Origin: Pseudomonadota bacterium | GTDB taxonomy: Bacteria > Pseudomonadota > Gammaproteobacteria > Burkholderiales > Burkholderiaceae_C | DNA length: 20,102 nt | Reading direction: 5' to 3' | NCBI GenBank assembly: GCA_023435325.1 | Contig: JAEYRT010000060.1 | Span: 1-20,102, forward strand | Shown: positions 7,465-14,739 of the stretch, piece after piece | Layout of the letters: each line of letters begins with the position of its first letter | Position numbering within the stretch: position 1 is the stretch's first letter | Translations under genes and position numbers: made by a program | The notes under the pieces: model-generated | Told to the model about the DNA's origin: nothing | Database searches by the model: none | The model's input: only the letters and a program-made list of their open reading frames with translations

Positions 7465-8463
7465 TTAGCCTGCTGCTGCAGCGCGCTGCAAACGGTCGCG
7501 CACACCTTCCCAATCGCTGGTATCGGGTGGTGTCTCGATCCAGATCAGCTGGGCGCCCTGTTCGTCAAAGTCGCGCAGCGTGCCAAACAGCTCGCGTGCG
7601 GTGTCCATGGCTTGGCCGGGCATGGCGCGCAGATGTACACCTGCAGAGGCATTCTTCAATGCACTGCGGTGGTATATCGCGATGTGCTTGCCATCGCTGC
7701 CCAACAGGTCCAGCGCAGCTTGCAGTTGCTGGGCATCCATCAGGCGTACCTTGGCATTGGGCGCGTAGTGCGCCAAAAGTGTGCCGGAGGCACGTGGAGT
7801 ATGTGTTGGCAGCTCTTCTTTGGAGAGCGGTCTTTGGCCGCAAGCGCGCTCGATGTCCTCACGGGTGATCGCACCGGGGCGCAGCAGCACAGGCACGCCG
7901 CGGGTGCAGTCGACGATGGTGGATTCAATACCGACCGCGCAGGCACCGCCATCCAGCACCAGGAGATCGTCGCCAAACTCGGTGGCCACGTGCTGGGCTG
8001 TGGTGGGGCTGACGCGGCCAAACTTGTTGGCGCTCGGAGCGGAAACACCCCATACGGGTGGATTCAGTTGCTGGCAAGCCTTGAGCACGGCCAGCGCCAC
8101 AGGGTGTGAAGGACAGCGCAAGCCCACGCTGTCCTGGCCGCCAGTGGATGCCTTGGCGGCATCAGGCAGGCGCGGCAGGATCAGCGTCAGCGGGCCGGGC
8201 CAGAAGGCGTCGATCAACTGCTGGGCAAATACCGGCACTTCCTTGGCATAGCGCGTGATGGCGTCGGCGTCGGCCACGTGCACGATCAGCGGGTGGTTGG
8301 CGGGGCGGCCCTTGGCCGTGAAGATCTGGGCGACGGCCGCGTCGTTGTCGCTGTCAGCGGCCAGGCCGTAGACGGTTTCGGTTGGCAAGCCCAGCAGTTC
8401 CCCGCGCTGCAGGGCAGCGGCGGCGGCTTGTACCGATGCGTCGAGCTTTCCATCCAAAATCAT
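7465..8463 (-). CDS. tsaC: Threonylcarbamoyl-AMP synthase, Sua5-type (TsaC)
   Basis: This enzyme makes threonylcarbamoyl-adenylate from threonine, bicarbonate and ATP, the first step of tRNA t6A modification in the cytoplasm. The 332-residue protein is the long Sua5 form. The N-terminal YrdC/TsaC domain (about 1-205) has PTETVYGLA at 27-35, the KGRP substrate-binding motif at 51-54, and SAPSAN at 141-146. The conserved linker PRASG...HYAP spans 223-235 and is followed by the C-terminal Sua5 domain to the end. It lies downstream of purK on the same strand, separated by 143 bp holding a perfect 10-bp hairpin. The pathway partner tsaB lies about 1.6 kb away, across the oppositely oriented dacB. 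Confidence 0.95.
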   Translation of the reverse strand: MILDGKLDASVQAAAAALQRGELLGLPTETVYGLAADSDNDAAVAQIFTAKGRPANHPLIVHVADADAITRYAKEVPVFAQQLIDAFWPGPLTLILPRLPDAAKASTGGQDSVGLRCPSHPVALAVLKACQQLNPPVWGVSAPSANKFGRVSPTTAQHVATEFGDDLLVLDGGACAVGIESTIVDCTRGVPVLLRPGAITREDIERACGQRPLSKEELPTHTPRASGTLLAHYAPNAKVRLMDAQQLQAALDLLGSDGKHIAIYHRSALKNASAGVHLRAMPGQAMDTARELFGTLRDFDEQGAQLIWIETPPDTSDWEGVRDRLQRAAAAG

Positions 8464-8505
8464 CTCAGTTCCTCTGTGTGTCTTTCAGCAGGCTTCATAA
8501 CGCAT

Positions 8506-8537
8506 ACGCCCTTGCCCAGTCACCTGAGCAAGGGCGT
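8506..8537. other. Perfect 10-bp stem-loop between purK and tsaC
   Basis: ACGCCCTTGC (8506-8515) and GCAAGGGCGT (8528-8537) are exact reverse complements separated by 12 bases. Neither strand has a T-run after the stem, so it does not fit a classical intrinsic terminator. It sits in the purK-to-tsaC spacer on the minus strand, so it could be a processing or mRNA-stability hairpin, or a protein-binding palindrome. A second, weaker G/C-rich stem (GGCGG-ACTTG-CCGCC) lies closer to the purK stop, around 8569-8583. The hairpin is plain in the sequence; its function is unknown. Confidence 0.6.
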
Positions 8538-8606
8538 GCCCTGTCGAAGGGGATATTTTCGCTGTGGGGCGGACTTGCCGCCACCCCCGGCACGGGATGA
8601 CCCCGC

Positions 8607-9776
8607 TTAGAACGGCGCAATGCCCAAGATTTCAGCAGCTTTGAGTGCCGTTGCACGCGCCTGTTCGGGCGTGGCAGCCGTGATATTCAAGTGCCCCATC
8701 TTGCGCGCGCGCTTGGCGTCGACCTTGCCATACAGGTGCAGGTGGCAGCCAGGCAGGGCCAGAACTTGGTCCCAGGCAGGCGTCTGGGCGGTATCGCTGT
8801 GCTTGAACCACAGATCGCCCAGCAGATTGAGCATGATGCTGGGGCTGTGCAGGCGCGGCTGTACCAGCGGTAGGCCGGTCATGCAGCGCACCTGCAGCTC
8901 AAACTGCGAGACATCGCAGCCGTTTTGGCTGTAGTGGCCGCTGTTGTGCGGGCGGGGAGCAATTTCGTTGACGACCAGCGAACCATCCTGCAGCACAAAG
9001 AATTCCACGCACAGCACGCCGACGTAGTTCAATCCTTGTGCTACGGATTTTGCAGCGGTTAGTGCTTGATCTGCTTGCGCTGCAGGCACATTTCCTTCGA
9101 AAACTTCGGTGACAGCCAGGATGCCATCGCGGTGCAGGTTACGCTGTACGGGCAGGTTCACGATGGAGCCATCACGGCCACGGGCGACGATGACGGAGCA
9201 CTCGTGCGCCAGCGGCAGCATTTTTTCCAGCACGCAGGCCACGCGGCCCAGTTCGTCCCAGGCTTTGGCCAGATCTTCCAGGGTCTTGACGCGCACCTGG
9301 CCCTTGCCGTCATAGCCCAGGCGGGCCGTTTTCAGAATGCCTGGCAGCAGTTCGGCCGAAACGGCTGCCAACTGCTCGGGTGTTTCAATCACCGCATGGG
9401 GTGCGACAGGCACGCCACATTTCACAAAGTGGGCCTTCTCGGCTGCGCGATCTTGCGCAATCGCCACCGCTGAACCGGCAGGCGATACAGGCAAACTTTG
9501 CGCCAGCGTGTTGAGCGCGCCAGCGGGCACATTTTCAAACTCGGTGGTTACGGCCGCGCAGACTTGGGCCAGTTCGGCCAAGCCTTGTGCATCTTCATAG
9601 CCGGTGCGAATGTGGTGGTGGCTCACCAGACCGGCGGGGCTGGTGGTGTCCTGGTCCAGCACGGCCGTGAAGTAGCCCATGGCTTGCGCCGCGTGGGCAA
9701 ACATGCGGCCCAGCTGGCCACCGCCGAGCACGCCTAGCGTGGCTCCGGGCAGGATCACGTTGTGGTCCTGGCTCAT
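8607..9776 (-). CDS. purK: N5-carboxyaminoimidazole ribonucleotide synthase PurK
   Basis: PurK uses ATP and bicarbonate to convert AIR to N5-CAIR in de novo purine synthesis. The 389-residue ATP-grasp protein has the N-terminal glycine-rich motif GVLGGGQLGRM at 15-25, the ATP-grasp segment LKTARLGYDGKGQ at 148-160, and the metal/substrate-binding region NEIAPRPHNSGHYS at 270-283, all typical of PurK. Length is normal. The ATG at 9774-9776 overlaps the purE stop as ATGA, so the two enzymes, which act in sequence, are translationally coupled. The 3' end is followed by hairpin-rich sequence before tsaC. Confidence 0.97.
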   Translation of the reverse strand: MSQDHNVILPGATLGVLGGGQLGRMFAHAAQAMGYFTAVLDQDTTSPAGLVSHHHIRTGYEDAQGLAELAQVCAAVTTEFENVPAGALNTLAQSLPVSPAGSAVAIAQDRAAEKAHFVKCGVPVAPHAVIETPEQLAAVSAELLPGILKTARLGYDGKGQVRVKTLEDLAKAWDELGRVACVLEKMLPLAHECSVIVARGRDGSIVNLPVQRNLHRDGILAVTEVFEGNVPAAQADQALTAAKSVAQGLNYVGVLCVEFFVLQDGSLVVNEIAPRPHNSGHYSQNGCDVSQFELQVRCMTGLPLVQPRLHSPSIMLNLLGDLWFKHSDTAQTPAWDQVLALPGCHLHLYGKVDAKRARKMGHLNITAATPEQARATALKAAEILGIAPF

Positions 9777-10267
9777 GCGTTCACGGGCAGCGTCATGGCG
9801 CGTGCCGCTTCGGTTTGCTCAGCGCGGAAGGTATTGAGCTTTTCGCGCAGGGCCGGGTTTTCGTTGGCCAGCAGGGCCACGGCAAACAGGGCGGCATTGG
9901 CAGCACCAGCTGCGCCAATGGCAAAAGTCGCTACAGGCACGCCCTTGGGCATTTGAACGATGGAGTGCAGCGAGTCCACGCCCTGCAGGTGGCGGCTGGC
10001 CACGGGCACGCCCAGCACAGGCACAGGGGTCTTGGCGGCAATCATGCCGGGCAGGTGGGCTGCACCGCCAGCGCCAGCAATGATGGCCTTGAGGCCGCGT
10101 TCGGCAGCCGCCTCGGCGTAGCGGAACATGTCATCGGGCATGCGGTGGGCCGAAACCACTTGCGCCTCGAAAGCGATACCGAATTGCTGGAGGATGGCAA
10201 CTGCGTGCTGCATGGTGTCCCAGTCGCTGCTGGAACCCATGACCACACCGATCTGGATGGGGTTCAT
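9773..10267 (-). CDS. purE: N5-carboxyaminoimidazole ribonucleotide mutase PurE
   Basis: PurE moves the carboxylate of N5-CAIR to C4 to make CAIR, using the product of PurK. The 164-residue class I enzyme shows the phosphate-binding loop MGSSSDW at 10-16, the catalytic SAHRMP with His41 at 39-44, and the AGAGGAAHLPG loop at 64-74. I chose the ATG at 10265-10267, which has a GAGAGAG ribosome binding site immediately upstream; a TTG four codons earlier at 10279 lies inside that site and is unlikely. It is divergent from the cnoX-like gene across 232 bp. A TAAAAT-like -10 can be seen upstream on the minus strand but lacks a good -35. Confidence 0.97.
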   Translation of the reverse strand: MNPIQIGVVMGSSSDWDTMQHAVAILQQFGIAFEAQVVSAHRMPDDMFRYAEAAAERGLKAIIAGAGGAAHLPGMIAAKTPVPVLGVPVASRHLQGVDSLHSIVQMPKGVPVATFAIGAAGAANAALFAVALLANENPALREKLNTFRAEQTEAARAMTLPVNA

Positions 10268-10499
10268 GTTCTCTCTCAAAGGGCGCTCGCCGCCCGGCCA
10301 AGTGGAAGCGGCGATTTTAAGGGTATCCCCCTTGTAGCGTGGTTTGCGGGGTCGTCACACAACACGCGGGCTTGAAATTGCGTCCATCGGGGCTTATCTC
10401 TGAAAGATCGCTAAATTGCTAGAGAATGGCGCGCTAGTGGCCCAGCGCGGCCAGACAATTTGATGCGCAGGTCTTGCGCACCGCACAGGGAAGCATCTG

Positions 10500-11456
10500 A
10501 TGATTGATATCACCATTGAGAATTTTGAAGCCGAGGTCGTCACCGCCTCCATGACCACCCCCGTGCTGGTCGATTTCTGGGCCACCTGGTGCGGTCCGTG
10601 CAAGACGCTGGTGCCCACGCTGGAAAAGTTGGAGGCTGAATACGCAGGCCGCTTTACGCTGGCCAAGGTGGATGTGGATGCCAACCAGCAAATCGCAGGC
10701 ATGTTCGGCATTCGCAGTGTGCCCACCTGTGTGTTGATGGTGGGCGGCAAGCCTGTGGATGGCTTTATGGGGGCACAGACCGAAGGACAGGTGCGCCAGT
10801 TTCTGGATAAGCATCTGCCCAGCGAAGGTGAACTGGCTGCCGAAGCCGAGGTGGACGAAGCCCAGCAAATGCTGCAGTCGGGGGACACACAGGCCGCCTT
10901 GCAAAAGCTGGCCGATGCCTTGCAAGCAGATCCCAACAATGACGACGCCCGCTTTGACTATGTGCGTCTGCTGATCACGACCGGTGATTACGAACAGGCC
11001 GCTGCGCTCTTGCAAGAGCCTTTGAAGCGCATTCCCAAACCCCTGCAATTTGAAGCCTTGCACCAGTGGCTGCAGTGCATGCTGTTTGTGCAGCAAGACG
11101 AGCGTGGAAATTGGGAGTTTGCGCATTTTGATGCCGCCATTGCCCAGAACAAGCGCGACTTTGATACCCGCTTTGCCAAAGCACAGGTGCTGGCAGCAGA
11201 AGGCCAGTGGACGGCATCGATGGACGAGCTGCTGGAAATCATCATGCGTGACAAGGCCTGGAACGATCAGGCTGCGCGCAAGCTGCTGGTCGGTATCTTG
11301 GAGCTGATCACCCCGGCCAAGCCCAAAAAGCAAGAGGCGGTGACAGGCCAAACGGCAGGTGGCATCCAGATCCTGGGCAAAGCCAGCGCCGAACAGGACG
11401 AGGCCACGGCGCTGGTCAACAGCTATCGCCGCAAGCTGAGCATGGCGCTGAACTGA
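10500..11456 (+). CDS. cnoX: CnoX-type thioredoxin-TPR co-chaperone (YbbN family)
   Basis: CnoX/YbbN proteins combine a thioredoxin domain with a TPR domain; they hold damaged proteins and hand them to GroEL and DnaK under hypochlorous or oxidative stress. The 318-residue product has a thioredoxin domain at about 1-110 with WCGPC (Cys31, Cys34) and the cis-proline loop SVPT (Pro75). Helical TPR-like repeats span about 115-245, and a C-terminal segment (about 246-318) includes a short GIQILG motif. Both active-site cysteines are present, unlike the SxxC E. coli protein, so this version may be redox active. AGGGA lies about 10 bases before the ATG. A TTGAAA-N16-TTATCT promoter-like pair at 10372-10399 is weak. 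A strong terminator follows the gene. A plain annotation of thioredoxin would also be acceptable. Confidence 0.9.
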   Translation: MIDITIENFEAEVVTASMTTPVLVDFWATWCGPCKTLVPTLEKLEAEYAGRFTLAKVDVDANQQIAGMFGIRSVPTCVLMVGGKPVDGFMGAQTEGQVRQFLDKHLPSEGELAAEAEVDEAQQMLQSGDTQAALQKLADALQADPNNDDARFDYVRLLITTGDYEQAAALLQEPLKRIPKPLQFEALHQWLQCMLFVQQDERGNWEFAHFDAAIAQNKRDFDTRFAKAQVLAAEGQWTASMDELLEIIMRDKAWNDQAARKLLVGILELITPAKPKKQEAVTGQTAGGIQILGKASAEQDEATALVNSYRRKLSMALN

Positions 11457-11477
11457 CGCCCTGCTGCCTGGAGCGAC

Positions 11478-11501
11478 AAGGAGCGTGCAACGCTCCTTTT
11501 T
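11478..11501 (+). terminator. Intrinsic terminator after the cnoX-like gene
   Basis: A perfect 9-bp stem (AAGGAGCGT, 11478-11486; ACGCTCCTT, 11490-11498) with a 3-base loop ends in a T-run (CCTTTTT, to 11501). It lies 22 bases after the cnoX stop and separates that gene from ssb. Confidence 0.85.
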
Positions 11502-11686
11502 CATGCAGGGAGGCCACTTCGACAGCGCTCATCCCTAAAGCGTTTCAGGGATGCCAGCAGGAGCTGCACATGCGCCAAGAGGTGCGGTATGCTGCACGAC
11601 TGCAGCCTGCCGGAGGGGCTGTCATTCACTGAATTTGGTTCAGGACCTCCCCTTGACGCCTGAACTACTTGTCGAGGACTTCTACC

Positions 11687-12241
11687 ATGGCATCCGTTAA
11701 CAAAGTCATTCTGGTTGGCAACCTGGGGCGGGACCCCGAAATGCGCACCTTCCCGAGCGGAGATCAAGTCGCCAACGTCACGATTGCGACGACCGACCGC
11801 TGGCGTGACAAGAACACTGGCGAAAACAAGGAATCCACCGAATGGCACCGTGTAGTGTTCAATGGCCGTTTGGCGGAAATCGTGGGCCAGTACCTGCGAA
11901 AGGGCAGCCAGGTTTACGTTGAAGGTAGTCTGCGTACCCGCAAATGGACCGATCAGACCACGGGTCAGGAACGGTATGCGACTGAAATCCGTGCAGACAG
12001 CATGCAAATGCTGGGCAGCCGCCAAGGAATGGGCGGTCAGCAAAACCAGGGCTATGGCGAAGATGCGGGTTATGGCGACAATGGTGGCTTCGAAGCGCCT
12101 CGCCGCGCAGCACCTGCTCCCCGTGCCGCCGCACCTCAGCAGCGCATGGCCCCACCTGCACCGGCCCCTGCGCCCATGGCACCCCCACCACAGCGCGCTG
12201 CATCTGGCTTTGACGATATGGACGACGATATTCCGTTTTAA
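11687..12241 (+). CDS. ssb: Single-stranded DNA-binding protein SSB
   Basis: SSB coats single-stranded DNA as a tetramer during replication, repair and recombination and recruits partner proteins by its C-terminal tip. The 184-residue product has an N-terminal OB-fold (about 1-110) with the usual start MASVNKVILVGNLGRDPE. This is followed by a Gly/Gln-rich then Pro/Ala-rich flexible linker and the canonical acidic tip DDDIPF at 179-184. I use the ATG at 11687, which has GAGGA (11674-11678) 8 bases upstream; a TTG at 11669 would destroy that spacing. The 230-bp upstream region holds a 7-bp inverted repeat (GTTCAGG / CCTGAAC) but no recognisable LexA box. A strong terminator follows. Confidence 0.97.
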   Translation: MASVNKVILVGNLGRDPEMRTFPSGDQVANVTIATTDRWRDKNTGENKESTEWHRVVFNGRLAEIVGQYLRKGSQVYVEGSLRTRKWTDQTTGQERYATEIRADSMQMLGSRQGMGGQQNQGYGEDAGYGDNGGFEAPRRAAPAPRAAAPQQRMAPPAPAPAPMAPPPQRAASGFDDMDDDIPF

Positions 12242-12266
12242 CCGGCACCTTTACTGATTCGTTAAC

Positions 12267-12303
12267 AAAAGGCCTGTGATGCAAGTTTCACAGGCCTTTT
12301 TTT
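12267..12303 (+). terminator. Intrinsic terminator after ssb
   Basis: A 13-bp perfect stem (AAAAGGCCTGTGA, 12267-12279; TCACAGGCCTTTT, 12288-12300) with an 8-base loop runs into seven T's. The A/T symmetry means it could also work in the opposite direction. Confidence 0.92.
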
Positions 12304-12402
12304 CACGCAAAACCCGAGTTGCTACGGGGATTCGGCGGGAGCAGTGCACACCCTGATGTTCTACGCCAGACTTGCGTGTCTACATATTTACCCGCTTCGT
12401 CC

Positions 12403-13743
12403 ATGTTTTCCTTTTATGCCAATGAGTGGCGGCGCTTGTTAGAGGCTTTTGATGCCGATACCCATGCTGCGCTTGCACGTCTGGTACACGATCACCGGCG
12501 CGAATTGGCCGAACATTTCTATCGCCACATGCTGAAGGACGAAGCCGCTGCAGGCATGCTGTCGCATGAGCAGGTGCAGACGCGCTTGCTGGATTCCATG
12601 CAGCGTTGGGTCGTGCAGGTCTTGGCATCGAGCAGCGAAGATGACTTGGAAGCACTGGTGGCGCAGCAAGTCAAAGTAGGCGAGGTGCATGCACGCATTG
12701 ATGTACCCGTACACATCGTACTGCGGGGTGCGCGCAGCCTCAAAGATGGCCTCCACTTGCTGGTGCAGCAGGAATCCGCCCATTTGCAGGTGTCCGTGCT
12801 GCGTTTGGCGTTCAGTCTGATCGATCACGCCATGGAGGCCATGGCGCAGGGCTATGCCGTTTCACGCGAAAGCAACTCGCGCACCAAAGAAGCCTACCGA
12901 CTTTTTACGGCCACGCAGAATCTCTCCACTGTGCGTGAGCAGCGTCGCGCCGAGCTGCTGGATTGGGAAAATCAGTGTTTGTATCTGCATGCCATGGGCG
13001 CTGACAGCCAGCCGCTGAGCAATCTGTCCGCCTCTGATTTTGGTTTGTGGTTTCGCCACAAAGGCGTGGATATGTTCCATGGTGCGCCTGGCGTGCAAAA
13101 CATTCTGGACACCATGGCGCACATTGATAGCAAGCTGCTGCCTGCGCTAATGCAGAGCAAGGGCGCAGCCGCTCCCTTGCTACAGCTGCGGGAGCAGACG
13201 CGACATATTGCAATGAGCCTAGATGCGCTGTTTACGCAAAACAGCGTCATTGAAGCCGGGCGCGATGTGCTGACCCAGTTGCTCAACCGCAAGTTCTTGC
13301 CCGTGGTGCTGGCCAAAGAAGTGCAATATGCGAGCAAGAGCGCTTCGCCTTTCAGTGTGCTGAGCATTGATATTGATCACTTTAAGCAAATTAATGACTG
13401 CCATGGCCACGAAGGGGGTGACATGGTGTTGCAACAAGTGGCGGCCGTGCTGAGCAATAACATTCGCGGCGGTGACTATCTGTTCCGGCTGGGAGGGGAA
13501 GAGTTTCTGATGGTGCTGGTAGACACGCCGGCAGAAGGCGCAGCCAAGGTGGCGGAGAAGCTGCGTGCCCAGATCGAGCGCGAGGAGTTTTTCCTGCAGC
13601 GTGACCTCAAAGAGAAAGTCACCATCAGCCTGGGTGTGGCGAGTTTTGATGGTCACCCTGACTATCAGCGCATCTTGCGCCAAAGCGATGCAGCCTTGTA
13701 CCGTGCCAAGGCCCTGGGGCGTAACTGCGTGGCAATCGCATAA
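12403..13743 (+). CDS. Globin-coupled diguanylate cyclase (DosC/DgcO-like oxygen sensor)
   Basis: The protein is predicted to make c-di-GMP from two GTP under control of a haem-bound gas, most likely O2. From the ATG at 12403 it is 446 residues. A sensor-globin domain (about 5-150) has the proximal haem ligand His96 in VGEVHARID and a distal Tyr40 in HFYRHML; the spacing closely matches the E. coli DosC pair Tyr43/His98. A helical middle domain (about 155-280) is followed by a GGDEF domain (about 285-446) with active-site GGEEF at 364-368. An intact product-inhibition I-site RGGD (355-358) lies exactly five residues before it. There is no membrane segment, so it is cytoplasmic. The frame is open back to a TTG at 12319, but those 28 residues do not look like globin sequence. 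No phosphodiesterase is nearby. It stands alone between two terminators. Confidence 0.92.
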   Translation: MFSFYANEWRRLLEAFDADTHAALARLVHDHRRELAEHFYRHMLKDEAAAGMLSHEQVQTRLLDSMQRWVVQVLASSSEDDLEALVAQQVKVGEVHARIDVPVHIVLRGARSLKDGLHLLVQQESAHLQVSVLRLAFSLIDHAMEAMAQGYAVSRESNSRTKEAYRLFTATQNLSTVREQRRAELLDWENQCLYLHAMGADSQPLSNLSASDFGLWFRHKGVDMFHGAPGVQNILDTMAHIDSKLLPALMQSKGAAAPLLQLREQTRHIAMSLDALFTQNSVIEAGRDVLTQLLNRKFLPVVLAKEVQYASKSASPFSVLSIDIDHFKQINDCHGHEGGDMVLQQVAAVLSNNIRGGDYLFRLGGEEFLMVLVDTPAEGAAKVAEKLRAQIEREEFFLQRDLKEKVTISLGVASFDGHPDYQRILRQSDAALYRAKALGRNCVAIA

Positions 13744-13764
13744 ACGGGCTTTCCCGTGATGAAA

Positions 13765-13796
13765 AAGGGCCTGCAGTATCAGCACTGCAGGCCCTT
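13765..13796. terminator. Shared hairpin terminator between convergent cyclase gene and dapB
   Basis: A perfect 12-bp stem (AAGGGCCTGCAG, 13765-13776; CTGCAGGCCCTT, 13785-13796) has an 8-base loop. Reading the minus strand, the stem is followed by a good T-run (CCCTTTTT), so it is a convincing terminator for dapB. On the plus strand the T-run is short (CCCTTGC), so termination of the cyclase gene there may be weaker. Confidence 0.8.
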
Positions 13797-13818
13797 GCTG
13801 TATGGACGACGTTGGCGC

Positions 13819-14646
13819 TTAGCCGCGCAGATTCAGTACATCGAACATATCGTATTGACCGGTGGTTTTGCCTGCGAGAAAACGTACCGCGCGCAAGCTG
13901 CCTTCGGCATAGGTGGCGCGACTGCTGGACTTGTGCGTGATTTCGATGCGTTCGCCCGTTCCTGCAAACAGCACGGTATGGTCGCCCACGATATCGCCGC
14001 CGCGCATGGTGGCGAACCCAATGGTGTTTTCCTTGCGCTCGCCGGTGTGACCAAAACGCTCGTATACAGCGCGGTCCTCTAGTCTGGTGCCTTGGGCCTC
14101 GGCAATCACTTCACCCATTTTGATGGCCGTTCCCGAGGGAGCATCCACCTTGTGTTTGTGGTGAGCTTCCACGATTTCAATGTCGTAGCCTGTGTTCAGC
14201 GCCTTGGCAGCCATTTCCAGCAGCTTGAGCGTCACGTTCACGCCCACGCTCATATTGGGTGCGAGCATGATGGCCGTCTTTTGTGCATATGCCGCGATCT
14301 GGGCCTTTTGTGCTTCGCTAAAACCGGTGGTGCCGATGACCACCTTGACCCCGAGCTCCGCGCATACGGCCAAATGTGCCATCGTGCCTTCTGGGCGAGT
14401 GAAATCGATCAAGAAATCAGCCTTGGACAAGGCAGCATGCAGATCGCTTTCCAGCAAGGCGCCGCTGGACTGGCCCAAAAAGGCGGCTGCGTCAGTGCCC
14501 AGGGCAGGGTTGCCGGGCAAGTCTAGGGCCGCGGTGAGCGTGCAGTCCTTGCTGTTCTGGATGGCTTCCACCAGCATGCGGCCCATGCGGCCCGAGGCTC
14601 CGGCGACAGCAACGCGCAATGAAGGGGAGGAAGAAGTCGTGGTCAT
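13819..14646 (-). CDS. dapB: 4-hydroxy-tetrahydrodipicolinate reductase DapB
   Basis: DapB reduces 4-hydroxy-tetrahydrodipicolinate with NAD(P)H in the lysine/diaminopimelate pathway, feeding peptidoglycan synthesis. The 275-residue protein has the Rossmann motif VAGASGRMGR at 14-23, the GTTGFS motif at 105-110 and the substrate-binding/catalytic segment EAHHKHKVDAPSGTA at 160-174 with His162 and Lys166. Length and motif order are normal. It lies 93 bp after bamE on the same strand and may be cotranscribed. The ribosome binding site is poor, and the spacer contains palindromes that could affect expression. A shared hairpin terminator follows. Confidence 0.97.
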   Translation of the reverse strand: MTTTSSSPSLRVAVAGASGRMGRMLVEAIQNSKDCTLTAALDLPGNPALGTDAAAFLGQSSGALLESDLHAALSKADFLIDFTRPEGTMAHLAVCAELGVKVVIGTTGFSEAQKAQIAAYAQKTAIMLAPNMSVGVNVTLKLLEMAAKALNTGYDIEIVEAHHKHKVDAPSGTAIKMGEVIAEAQGTRLEDRAVYERFGHTGERKENTIGFATMRGGDIVGDHTVLFAGTGERIEITHKSSSRATYAEGSLRAVRFLAGKTTGQYDMFDVLNLRG

Positions 14647-14739
14647 AACAAATCCGCAGATCGATCAAATATGCAAAGCCGCTGCAGCGGATGCCGAGCG
14701 GCCTGTGGGCAGTAGCATGAAACGCATGCTGTGCAACAA

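Noticed and set aside
10434..11504. Long open frame (356 codons) antisense to the cnoX-like gene
   Set aside because: It lies almost wholly opposite a well-supported gene with thioredoxin motifs; the antisense frame is open because of high-GC codon use, and its protein has no recognisable domain.
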